Of a stretch of 64,000 nt of DNA, positions 23,598-31,403 are shown piece by piece (the stretch's first letter is position 1; the number at the start of each line of letters is the position of its first letter). The DNA lies in assembly GCF_012295525.1 (NCBI RefSeq), contig NZ_CP051167.1, positions 4,013,501-4,077,500 of the forward strand, in the 5' to 3' direction. The notes beneath the pieces were generated by a model. It was given only the letters and a program-made list of their open reading frames with translations. It searched no databases and had not been told where the DNA came from. This stretch comes from Oxynema aestuarii AP17. Its GTDB lineage: Bacteria; Cyanobacteriota; Cyanobacteriia; Cyanobacteriales; Laspinemataceae. The position numbers were made by a program, and so were the translations under genes.

Positions 23598-23627
23598 AGA
23601 AAACTCCTGCCCAAACGAGCAGGAGTT
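23598..23627 (-). terminator. Terminator-like hairpin upstream of cas3 (possible attenuator)
   Basis: On the minus strand AACTCCTGC, an 8-base loop and GCAGGAGTT are followed by TTCTC, forming a 9-bp GC-containing stem with a short T tract. It lies between the small ORF ending at 23638 and ATG 23569 of cas3. Just downstream, AGAAACTT can pair imperfectly with the GAGTTTTCT that forms the right arm and T tract, so a competing structure is possible. Whether it ends the upstream transcript or attenuates cas3 is inference. Confidence 0.55.
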
Positions 23628-23637
23628 GATATTTCAG

Positions 23638-23886
23638 CTAAATCTCTTCAATTTCCATGCCCAGATCGGTAAGAATATTGCGCCATACAGCGTAAAACAA
23701 GACCGGATCGCTGCGATCGCTTACCCACTGCACCATTTCGTTAACACTCATGTCGTTTAAGGATGGGGCAGGTTGTTCAAGGCGAACACAAGCTTGTTCG
23801 ATCTCGTCCGATAAAGGATCGCGACGGACCCTGAGGAACCCCCAGGGATATTGCCACGGGGAGGATTGATCTTTTCGTTGTATCAT
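23638..23886 (-). CDS. Small protein of unknown function upstream of cas3
   Basis: An 82-residue protein from ATG 23886 (an in-frame TTG four codons earlier is the alternative). It is rich in acidic and aromatic residues, has an N-terminal PWQYPWGFLRVRRDP stretch and a C-terminal DLGMEIEEI, and has no signal peptide or membrane helix. AAAGG lies just 3 bases before the ATG, which is closer than usual. It is on the same strand as the cas operon, 68 bases ahead of cas3, with a terminator-like hairpin between. No family was recognised; it could be a Cas accessory or regulator, or unrelated to CRISPR. Confidence 0.6.
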   Translation of the reverse strand: MIQRKDQSSPWQYPWGFLRVRRDPLSDEIEQACVRLEQPAPSLNDMSVNEMVQWVSDRSDPVLFYAVWRNILTDLGMEIEEI

Positions 23887-24490
23887 GATCCTTTGCAATA
23901 TTTAATCTATTTCGCCTGCTCGATCCGCTTAGGAAACGGATTGGTGTGGGCGCTTTTTGTTTGCGCCTCCATGAGCTGGCTTACCTCTTAGGATATCATT
24001 ATTATTCCGAAAAGGGCAGAGACGTAAAAAAACAAACAACCACGAAACGAGCTACCAATGGAGCCACCCCGATAAGGGGTGGAACGGAAAATGCTCACTA
24101 TGTGAGTCAATTCCGAAAAGTGCAGAGCTTCAAAGAAGCCTTCAGGTTCAATGAAGGAAAGGAAAAATTGCTCTGCTCCATCTATCATAGTAGGTAACGA
24201 TGCAAGCATTCTGCGTAAATCTTTGAAAATCGTCACAAAAATTTCCATAGACTTCTTCAGAATCGTTACACCTCCCTCCCCAACGTGGCTGCCATCGGGT
24301 TCCCCCAAAGCTCTCGACAGTCTATAGTGCCTAGTAGGGGTTTGGTAACCAAACCCCTACTAAATTTTTTTATATTTTCTTTATTAACAGTCTGTAAGCC
24401 TTGTACTAACTGACCAATGGAGGCATCCCGATAGGGGGTGGAGCAAGACAACAACTACGCAAGCAATAGGTTCCATCTAAAATCTAAAAT
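23887..24490. repeat. Gene-free repeat nest next to the CRISPR locus
   Basis: These 600 bases hold no convincing gene. They contain: a direct repeat ATTCCGAAAAG(G/T)GCAGAG at 24004-24021 and 24110-24127; two related hairpin units starting ACCAATGGAG at 24054 (stem CCACCCC/GGGGTGG, loop GATAA) and 24413 (CATCCC/GGGGTG); and the 31-base inverted repeat at 24332-24362. Short ORFs across it read through these repeats. The pattern looks like a landing site for small non-autonomous elements. Confidence 0.65.
24332..24362. repeat. Inverted repeat, copy 1 of a two-copy family
   Basis: Arms TAGTAGGGGTTTGGT and ACCAAACCCCTACTA are perfect complements around a single A. A second copy with one mismatch is at 45643-45671, and flanking A/T tracts are also similar when copy 1 is read on the minus strand (GAAAATAT-AAAAAA before the arm). 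This suggests one dispersed element of about 45 bases rather than two chance palindromes. Confidence 0.8.
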
Positions 24491-24946
24491 CTAATCTGCT
24501 TCTCGTTCTAAAATTAAGGTGACCGGACCGTCATTATCGATCGCCACGTGCATCATCGCCCCAAATTCGCCCGTTTCTACCTTCAAACCACTTTGGCGTA
24601 ATTTCCCGACAAACTGTTCGTAAAGCTGTTGCGCGCGATCGCCGGATGCGGAGCGATCGAATGACGGTCGGCGTCCCTTCCGACAGTCTCCATATAAAGT
24701 AAATTGACTGACGACTAATAACTCCCCTCGAATGTCGAGAACTGACTTATCCCAACGGGCGCGATCGCTCGTTTCATCGGGAAATAGTCGTAATTCCAAA
24801 CATTTTCGCGCCATCCAATCCAGTTCGGCTTCCGTATCCGTTTCGGCAATTCCCACCAATAAATTTAAGCCTTTCCCGATTTGTCCGATCGCGCGATCGC
24901 CGACCATCACTTGAGACGATTTAACTCGTTGAATAATTACTCGCAT
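24491..24946 (-). CDS. dtd: D-aminoacyl-tRNA deacylase
   Basis: A 151-residue enzyme that hydrolyses D-amino acids (and glycine on tRNA-Ala) from mischarged tRNA, a cytoplasmic proofreading step. It starts [15 protein letters not shown], and carries the two cross-subunit motifs of the DTD fold, SQFTLYGD and NDGPVTL; the Gly-cisPro-type element is GPVT. Length is normal. The frame extends 12 codons upstream of ATG 24946, but that part lies in a hairpin region and has no family similarity. The COG0523 gene lies upstream on the same strand, 152 bases away. Confidence 0.95.
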   Translation of the reverse strand: MRVIIQRVKSSQVMVGDRAIGQIGKGLNLLVGIAETDTEAELDWMARKCLELRLFPDETSDRARWDKSVLDIRGELLVVSQFTLYGDCRKGRRPSFDRSASGDRAQQLYEQFVGKLRQSGLKVETGEFGAMMHVAIDNDGPVTLILEREAD

Positions 24947-24986
24947 CACTAAAAAAACTCTCTTCGATACAACCCCACTCATTCAA

Positions 24987-25030
24987 ACGGCAAAGACACT
25001 TAGAAGCTATCTTCTTTGTATCTTTGCCGT
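24987..25030. repeat. Nested hairpin between the COG0523 gene and dtd
   Basis: Outer arms ACGGCAAAGA (24987-24996) and TCTTTGCCGT (25021-25030) are exact complements; inside them AGAAG (25002-25006) pairs with CTTCT (25011-25015). The structure is symmetrical on both strands. On the minus strand it lies between the COG0523 stop (25099) and the dtd start (24946), so it may be a transcript end or a 5' structure of the dtd mRNA. No T tract follows directly. Confidence 0.6.
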
Positions 25031-25098
25031 CAATTCTCAATCGATTCTACGGGTTAAAGTCCCGCACTCGATCTTCGTAAATTTTGCCCGCTCAATTT

Positions 25099-26274
25099 TT
25101 AACGGCCAAATCCTTTACCGCTATTGCTTGAAGGCAAACAGAGACATTTGTTTAATTGTTCCCGTAACTTGTCGTGGTCTAAATTTTGACCGATGAGAAC
25201 TAATTGATTTTTCGGTTCGGTATTCCAATCATCATCATCAATGGAAAAGCGTTTACCACTCAAATGGAAAATATGACGGCGATCGCTTTCATCAAACCAT
25301 AAAATCCCCTTTGCACGGAAAATAGTAGAGGGTAATTGATTGTCTAAGAAATACTGAAATTTACGAATCGCAAACGGTTTGTCACTTTGGAAAGAAAGTG
25401 ATGTAAACCCGTCCATCGCCAAGTGATCGGAATGGTGGTGATGGTCGTGATGGTCGTGGTCGTGATGGTCGTGGTCGTGGTCGTGGACGCAGTGACCGTG
25501 GTCGTGGTCGCAATCAGAATGGTCGTGATGGTCGTGATGGTCGTGATGGTCGTGATGGTCGTGGTCGTGATGGTGATGATGGTCGTGACTTTCTGCCGAT
25601 TTTTCCGGCGTAAAATATTTGTCCGACTCGAACAATCCGACACTGAGAATTAACGGAAGCGGAACCTGCGATCGCGTCGTTCTTAAAATTCGTGCATCCG
25701 CCTTAACATCGCGGATTTTTGATTCTAATAAATCGACATCCGCTTCATCGACGAGATCCACCTTATTTAATAAGATGATATCGCCATAAGCAATTTGGCT
25801 ATAAGCCGCTTGCGAGTTAAATAAATCCAAACTGTAGTTTTCCGAATCGACCAACGTAACGATCGAATCGAGGCGGGTTAAATCGCGCAATTCCGTTCCC
25901 AAAAAGGTTAGAGCTACGGGTAACGGATCGGCTAAACCCGTGGTTTCGACCACTAAATAATCGACGCGATCGCTCCGTTCTAAAATCTTATAAACTGCAT
26001 CGAGTAAGTCATTATTAATCGTGCAGCAAATACAGCCGTTGCTGAGTTCCACCATATCGTCTCCCGTCGAGACGATCAGCTCGTTATCGATACCAATTTC
26101 GCCAAATTCGTTGACCAGAACGGCAGTTTTTAACCCTTCTTGATTGGCGAGGATGTGATTGAGTAGAGTAGTTTTGCCACTCCCCAGAAACCCGGTAATA
26201 ATCGTTACGGGTAAACCGTGTTTGGGAGCCTCCATTGTTGGAGATTCGGCGTGAGACGTATCCGTAGTCTGCAT
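25099..26274 (-). CDS. COG0523/CobW-family GTPase with long His-rich insert (metal chaperone)
   Basis: A 391-residue GTPase: Walker A GSGKTT (31-36), the conserved metal site GCICC (Cys 81, 83, 84), and the guanine-specificity motif NKVD (170-173), followed by a CobW C-terminal domain (GILWFDESDRRHIFHLSGKR). Between them residues 230-284 are almost all His and Asp, with two Cys, a likely zinc or nickel store. Members deliver metals (zinc, cobalt, nickel) to client proteins; the client is unknown. I looked for a Zur-type palindrome (TGATAAT-ATTATCA) upstream and saw none, so zinc regulation is not supported. The His-rich DNA is a tandem of GTGGTCGTGATG-like units. Confidence 0.92.
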   Translation of the reverse strand: MQTTDTSHAESPTMEAPKHGLPVTIITGFLGSGKTTLLNHILANQEGLKTAVLVNEFGEIGIDNELIVSTGDDMVELSNGCICCTINNDLLDAVYKILERSDRVDYLVVETTGLADPLPVALTFLGTELRDLTRLDSIVTLVDSENYSLDLFNSQAAYSQIAYGDIILLNKVDLVDEADVDLLESKIRDVKADARILRTTRSQVPLPLILSVGLFESDKYFTPEKSAESHDHHHHHDHDHHDHHDHHDHHDHSDCDHDHGHCVHDHDHDHHDHDHHDHHHHSDHLAMDGFTSLSFQSDKPFAIRKFQYFLDNQLPSTIFRAKGILWFDESDRRHIFHLSGKRFSIDDDDWNTEPKNQLVLIGQNLDHDKLREQLNKCLCLPSSNSGKGFGR

Positions 26275-26394
26275 AAGGCGATCTCGTTTGTTGACAAAGC
26301 TGGGGATATTCTCTTTAGTTTATCGGACAGACGGCATTGACGTGTTCTGACTTATGGGGATTTGGCGATTTTATGAGGTAAAGTGCCGATCCCT

Positions 26395-26505
26395 CTATCC
26401 CCCCTTCGCCTCCCCTTCGCCCCCCTTTCCAAGGGGGGTTGGGGGATAGAGGGGGGAACGAGGAAAGTCCCCCTTGTTAAGGGGGATTTAGGGGGATCTA
26501 AATGT
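26395..26505. repeat. G/C-rich dispersed repeat pair
   Basis: The gap between the COG0523 gene and the giant glycosyltransferase gene contains two related inverted-repeat units. One is CCCCCTTTCCAAGGGGGG followed by TTGGGGGATAG, the other TCCCCCTTGTTAAGGGGGA followed by TTTAGGGGGATC. Similar CCCCCTT-N-AAGGGGG units are common dispersed repeats in cyanobacterial genomes (recalled, not searched). A short ORF across it is judged spurious. Confidence 0.7.
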
Positions 26506-26530
26506 CTTGCATAGCAGAGGAAAATGCCGA

Positions 26531-29500
26531 TTAACCCAGGTGCGACCCGACGACAAAGCCGCGACATTGGGGCTCAGTTTGCGGGGAATCGGTCAATTTC
26601 CACGCTTTTACTTGAGTGAATCCGGCGGATTTGACGAGCTGTGCTAAGGCGTAAAGGGTCGGACGCCAAAGGGGTTGTGAGGGGTTGTTGGTGGTAGAAT
26701 TTGGGTTGAATTCGAGCAACATTTGACTCCCGGGATAACCGCAACCGAGACCGCCACGATCGCGGCTGTAATCGTCGAGAATAGCGGCTTCGAGGTAGAG
26801 TTCGCCACGGCAAAGGGTAGCGAGTCGATCGCATAATAGTAAGGGATAGCGGACGCGATCGCAGGTTCCAAATAAGAAGATGACATCGAAGTAACCGAGT
26901 TGATTCGGATCGAGGGCGTCTAAGGATAAATCGCGGTAACTGCAAACGGAGGGGTCAAAGGCTCGTATCCGTCGGTAATTATCGAAGCATTGGCGGTCAA
27001 AAGGCGCTGTAACCCCTTCAATTTGCAAGTTTGCCGCGATCGCCTCTCTCGCACCCCGTCGGAGGGCTTCAAAGCTCCAGTAGCCCTGAGTCGTTCCCAG
27101 TTCGAGAACCCGCTTCCCGGTTAAATCCGCCGGAACGCCGTAGCTGGCGGGGGGGTGAGGTGGTGGCGCGGGGGTGGGATCGGTATATTGGCTATATTGG
27201 CCGATCGCTGGCGGACGTTCGCGCAGCGACGGCTTTGCCGTATCGTCCGTATAGTCTCCCGCGCGATCGGGTAAGATGACTTCTAAAAGGCGATCGACGA
27301 CCCGCCGCCAGGTGAAGCGATCGCCGACGAACGCCGGACCGCTCGATCGCGCCTGCAGGCGGAATTCTGGCGAAGCGATCGCCCGTTCCATCAGGGCGAT
27401 TAAACTGTCCCAATTCGGCGATCGCGCGTAACGAAGATCCCCGAATTTGGTAATTGTTTCTAATTGACTCTCGATATACCAAGTAAACTCGGGACGGGTG
27501 AAATCGTCCGTCGGTCCGCCTCGGGTACAGATGACGGGCAATCCGCAGGCGATCGCCTCTAACACCGTGAGGTTGAATCCTTCCGCTAAATAGGGCGCGA
27601 CGTAAACATCCGCCGCCCGATACAAGCGCACGATCGCCGACGCCGATAAAGTCGTGCCGATGTATATGAGGCGATCGCGGACGATCTCCGCCTGTCGTCG
27701 GTCGAGGGTTTTCTCACAAACCCTGCGGATCGACTCGTCAGAACTGTAGATCGCGTCACTCCCTTTGAGGACTAAACGCGCTTGGGGGTGGGTTTCGGCA
27801 ATCTGCGCGAAAGCAAATAAGAGCGGCGCGATGCCTTTCTCTGCGGTCATTGCACCGATATTTAAAAAGATAAATTGACCGTCCCATCCGAGTTGGCGGC
27901 GCAAACTTTCCCGTTCGTCTTCCGAGACGGGGTGATAGAGGTTGGGATCGACCCCGTGAGGGACGACGGTCACGCGATCGCCCGGTGCCCCACTGCGTAG
28001 AAATCCTTCGCGAGACCAATTCGAGGGGGTAATGATGAGAGTATTGGTGCGATCGAGGATCTCCGATAAGGGCGCGCGATCGTGCAGTAATAATAATTGG
28101 GGATGGACGATTCCCCATTCGGTAGTCCCAAAGACGCAGGTTTTGCGACTATTGGGGGCCTCGCGGAGGTTGAGGGGGCTGAAGATGCGTAAGGTGGTGT
28201 CGGCGAACAGGTCCGGCGGGGGTGGGGGAATGGCGCGCAAACGATCGCCTGTGGCGCGGTCTACCATGTCGGCGATCGATCGCGCGTCCCGGGTCGGAAA
28301 GGGCGCGTCTCGGTGAAAGACTTGCAAATTGGGGCGATCGCTCATTTCTAGCAAGTGATAGTGATTGGCGATCGCGTAAGAATGAGGCAAAAAGCGCCAG
28401 CCTTCAACGATAATCGACTGAGACGGGCGAACGGATGTTATCCCAGATAGAGTTATTTCAGATTGAGTGATTTCAGATTGAGCAATCTCAGATTGAGCAA
28501 TCTCAGATTGAGCAATCTCAGGGGGAACCGTCGTCGGATCGAGTGTCATTGCCGGATCGAATAGGGGGAGAAGGCGATCGATCGTCTGTTTCCAGGTAAA
28601 ACGATCGCGAACCCAGCGTGGGCCGAAATCGTGCGATCGCGCCCGCAGGGCCGCATCGGCGATCGCCCGTTCCATGTGTGCCACCAAGCTATCAAATTGT
28701 GGCATCACCACAAACACCCGTTCCTTTTCTCGCCACGGATTTTTAAGCTGACTGGCGATTCTCAAGGCAAACTCATCCCGGATAAAGTCGTCCGTCGGTC
28801 CGCCATCGGTACAAATGACGGGTAACCCGCAGGCGATCGCCTCTAATACAGGTAAATTAAAGCCTTCCGCCAAATAAGGGGAAACGTAAGCATCCGCCGC
28901 TTGATACAGTTGCGCCATTTGCGCGCAAGAAAGACTCTCACCGATATAAATTAAACGGGGGGCGATTTTCTGCAATTCCCTCTCGCTGAGGACTTGGCGG
29001 GAAGCACGCACGATCGAATCGCGAGAGGGAAAAATCGCATCTCTGCCTTTTAACACCAAACGCGCCTCGGGATGGCGATCGCAAATTGCCGCAAATGCTT
29101 TCAACAGCATATCGATTCCCTGGCGTTCGTTCCACATCACCCCGACATTGAGAAACAGAAAACAATCCTCTTCCCAACCGAATTTACGGCGAATTTCCCG
29201 TTTTTTTGCCGGGGTGACGGGTTGATAAATCGTCGGATCGACCCCCAAAGGAACGACCTTGACGCGATCGCGATCGGCCCCACTGCGAACGAAGCCATCG
29301 CGCGACCAGCGAGAAGAGGTCACAATCACCGTATCGTTATCCCCGTGGGCCTTTTGAAAAGAATCCACCCCCATGGCGCGCAAAATGTATCGGGTGACGA
29401 TTCCCCATTCCGTACAGCCAAACACCAGCGTCCGTCCCGAAGGCGCCGGAGTCAGGTCAAAGGGGCAGTACATCCGCAAAGTCGCGTCCGGTACCCACCC

Positions 29501-29710
29501 GGGGGGAGGTTCGGCGATCGCCCGGATCGTCGCTTCCGCCGCTTCGTCTAACAGACCGCTTGCAGGTTTCCAATCGCTACCCTTGACAAAAGGCCGATCG
29601 CGATGAAACAGTTCCACCTCGGGGCGACGCCGCAGTTGCAACAACTGAAAATGATTGATAATCGCATAAGAATGGGGAATAAACCGCCAACCTTCCACTA
29701 GAATCCGCAT
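26531..29710 (-). CDS. Fusion of two GT4 glycosyltransferases and a methyltransferase-like domain
   Basis: Residue numbers here count from an in-frame ATG at 29755; ATG 29710 (residue 16) is preferred because the first domain begins exactly there. Residues 16-400 and 448-840 are two homologous GT-B family 4 domains. Both open with EGWRF(I/L)PHSYAI and carry the C-terminal donor-binding motif YLAEGFNL(P/T)VLEAIACGLPVIC. They are joined by a pentapeptide-repeat linker EIAQS/EITQS (413-440). A Pro-rich linker then leads to a SAM-methyltransferase-like domain (880-1074; VLELGTTQGYWSFEA, and WRPTLYALAQLVKSAGF) that resembles DUF1698/CmoB-type enzymes. It probably elongates and caps a glycan in the cytoplasm. 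It is divergent from cysS and stands alone. Confidence 0.88.
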   Translation of the reverse strand: MRILVEGWRFIPHSYAIINHFQLLQLRRRPEVELFHRDRPFVKGSDWKPASGLLDEAAEATIRAIAEPPPGWVPDATLRMYCPFDLTPAPSGRTLVFGCTEWGIVTRYILRAMGVDSFQKAHGDNDTVIVTSSRWSRDGFVRSGADRDRVKVVPLGVDPTIYQPVTPAKKREIRRKFGWEEDCFLFLNVGVMWNERQGIDMLLKAFAAICDRHPEARLVLKGRDAIFPSRDSIVRASRQVLSERELQKIAPRLIYIGESLSCAQMAQLYQAADAYVSPYLAEGFNLPVLEAIACGLPVICTDGGPTDDFIRDEFALRIASQLKNPWREKERVFVVMPQFDSLVAHMERAIADAALRARSHDFGPRWVRDRFTWKQTIDRLLPLFDPAMTLDPTTVPPEIAQSEIAQSEIAQSEITQSEITLSGITSVRPSQSIIVEGWRFLPHSYAIANHYHLLEMSDRPNLQVFHRDAPFPTRDARSIADMVDRATGDRLRAIPPPPPDLFADTTLRIFSPLNLREAPNSRKTCVFGTTEWGIVHPQLLLLHDRAPLSEILDRTNTLIITPSNWSREGFLRSGAPGDRVTVVPHGVDPNLYHPVSEDERESLRRQLGWDGQFIFLNIGAMTAEKGIAPLLFAFAQIAETHPQARLVLKGSDAIYSSDESIRRVCEKTLDRRQAEIVRDRLIYIGTTLSASAIVRLYRAADVYVAPYLAEGFNLTVLEAIACGLPVICTRGGPTDDFTRPEFTWYIESQLETITKFGDLRYARSPNWDSLIALMERAIASPEFRLQARSSGPAFVGDRFTWRRVVDRLLEVILPDRAGDYTDDTAKPSLRERPPAIGQYSQYTDPTPAPPPHPPASYGVPADLTGKRVLELGTTQGYWSFEALRRGAREAIAANLQIEGVTAPFDRQCFDNYRRIRAFDPSVCSYRDLSLDALDPNQLGYFDVIFLFGTCDRVRYPLLLCDRLATLCRGELYLEAAILDDYSRDRGGLGCGYPGSQMLLEFNPNSTTNNPSQPLWRPTLYALAQLVKSAGFTQVKAWKLTDSPQTEPQCRGFVVGSHLG
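28435..28517. repeat. 15-bp tandem repeat encoding the EIAQS linker
   Basis: On the plus strand the unit CAGATTGAGCAATCT (and variants) is repeated about five times; read on the minus strand each 15-base unit encodes E-I-A/T-Q-S. Three units are nearly identical and the others diverge, so recent slippage expansion is likely and copy number may vary between strains. It sits exactly at the junction of the two glycosyltransferase domains. Confidence 0.85.
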
Positions 29711-29880
29711 CTTGGCTGGGTTTTTATCGTTCGAGTTTTCAGCAAATCGTGTCATGATGAACGGTGAAGAAGATCCCCCGAGTCAGTCGGAATTTCAGAT
29801 CGCGAAGGCGGGCCCGATCCCCGCCCTACGGACTTCCACACCCGATCGCAAGCATTATCTAAAAAAAACGCTCTACTGTT

Positions 29881-31347
29881 ATGACCCTCAAGCTTTACAA
29901 CAGCCTCACCCGCCGTCAGGAACCCTTTGAACCCGTAGAATCGGGCAAGGTGCGGATGTACTGCTGTGGCGTGACCGTTTACGACTACTGCCACTTGGGT
30001 CATGCTCGTTCGTACATCGCCTGGGATACGGTGCGCCGTTATTTGATTTGGCGTGGGTTTGACGTGCGTTACGTCCAGAACTTTACCGACATCGACGATA
30101 AAATCCTCAATCGGGCGCGCGAACAAGGGACTTCGATGGAAGAAGTGGCCGATCGCTACACCCAAGCTTACTTTGAAGACATGGATCGGCTCAACATCCT
30201 GCGCGCCGACGATTATCCCCGCGCCACCCATACCCTCAACGGAATCGAACGGCTGATTTCCGAACTCGAACAAAAAGGATACGCCTATCCCGCAGGCGGG
30301 GACGTGTACTATGCGGTGCGGAAGTTTCCCGAATACGGACAACTCTCGGGACGCAAGTTAGAAGAGATGCAAGCGGGTGCAAGCGGTCGCGTCGCCGAGG
30401 ACGACCCGGATAAGAATAAGAAAAAAGACCCCTTCGATTTTGCCTTGTGGAAGGCGGCGAAACCGGGGGAACCCGCCTGGGATTCGCCTTGGGGTAAGGG
30501 CCGTCCCGGATGGCATATTGAATGTTCGGCGATGGTTCGCGAGAAGTTGGGCGAAACGATCGACATTCACATGGGGGGCGCGGATTTGGTGTTTCCCCAC
30601 CACGAGAATGAAATTGCCCAATCTCAGGCGGCGACGGGTCACCCGTTAGCGAAATATTGGATGCACAACGGTTTCGTGACGGTCAATGGCGAGAAAATGT
30701 CGAAGTCGTTGGGTAATTTCACGACGATTCGCGAGTTGTTGGACCGTCCGACGGATCCGATGGCGGTGCGCTTGTTCGTGTTGCAGGCGCAATATCGCAA
30801 GCCGATCGATTTTACCGAAGAGGCGATCGCCACGGCTGAAAAAGGCTGGGCGACGTTGAAAGAAGGGCTGTCGTTCGGGTTTCAATTTGGGGCGCGCCTC
30901 GGTTGGGAAACCTCGGAACTACCTCCGGCGAGTCAGTTGGATGCAGGGGCGATCGCCAGATTCGAGCAAGCGATGGACGAGGATTTCAACTCTCCCGGCG
31001 CGATCGCGGTCTTGTTTGAATTGGCCAAAGAATTGCGCCGTCAGGGCAATTTATTGGTTCACGAAGGGGAAATTCAAGGCGATTCGCAACGAGTGCAAAA
31101 ACAGTGGCAAACTTTAGTCAGTTTAGCTGGCGTTCTCGGACTCAAAGTCGATGCCGATGCCGAGTTAAGCCCCACCCCCAGCGACGGGTTGAGTGACGAG
31201 GCGATCGCCGCCCTTCTCGAACGGCGCCAAGCGGCGCGCCAGGCGAAAGACTTCGCCGAAGCCGATCGCATCCGCGACGAGCTCCAAGCTCAAGGAATCG
31301 TCACCATCGACCGTCCGGGGGGGGTCACTCAATGGCATCGCAGTTAA
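29881..31347 (+). CDS. cysS: Cysteinyl-tRNA synthetase
   Basis: A 488-residue class Ia synthetase that charges tRNA-Cys. It has the zinc-binding Cys in YCCGVTVYDYCHLGHARSY, where HLGH is the HIGH motif, further zinc ligands in WHIECSAM and HHENE, and the KMSKS loop as GEKMSKSLGNF. A C-terminal helical anticodon-binding region ends in ADRIRDELQAQGI. ATG 29881 follows the gene-free 125 bases shared with the divergent glycosyltransferase fusion. The next gene starts 56 bases downstream on the same strand. Confidence 0.97.
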   Translation: MTLKLYNSLTRRQEPFEPVESGKVRMYCCGVTVYDYCHLGHARSYIAWDTVRRYLIWRGFDVRYVQNFTDIDDKILNRAREQGTSMEEVADRYTQAYFEDMDRLNILRADDYPRATHTLNGIERLISELEQKGYAYPAGGDVYYAVRKFPEYGQLSGRKLEEMQAGASGRVAEDDPDKNKKKDPFDFALWKAAKPGEPAWDSPWGKGRPGWHIECSAMVREKLGETIDIHMGGADLVFPHHENEIAQSQAATGHPLAKYWMHNGFVTVNGEKMSKSLGNFTTIRELLDRPTDPMAVRLFVLQAQYRKPIDFTEEAIATAEKGWATLKEGLSFGFQFGARLGWETSELPPASQLDAGAIARFEQAMDEDFNSPGAIAVLFELAKELRRQGNLLVHEGEIQGDSQRVQKQWQTLVSLAGVLGLKVDADAELSPTPSDGLSDEAIAALLERRQAARQAKDFAEADRIRDELQAQGIVTIDRPGGVTQWHRS

Positions 31348-31403
31348 TTCCGGTCCGTGGCGATCGCCGCTAATTCTGCGCCCCCACTCTTGGTGATTTT
31401 TCC

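Noticed and set aside
23988-24308. 106-residue minus-strand frame in the repeat nest
   Set aside because: It is largely made of duplicated repeat sequence and has no recognisable motif.
25344-25653. MVVMVV- and ITTITT-type frames on both strands in the COG0523 gene
   Set aside because: They are shadows of the His/Asp tandem tract of the metal-chaperone gene.
26352-26567. 71-residue minus-strand frame
   Set aside because: It lies across the CCCCCTT-AAGGGGG dispersed repeats and runs into the start of another gene's 3' end; typical artefact of such repeats.
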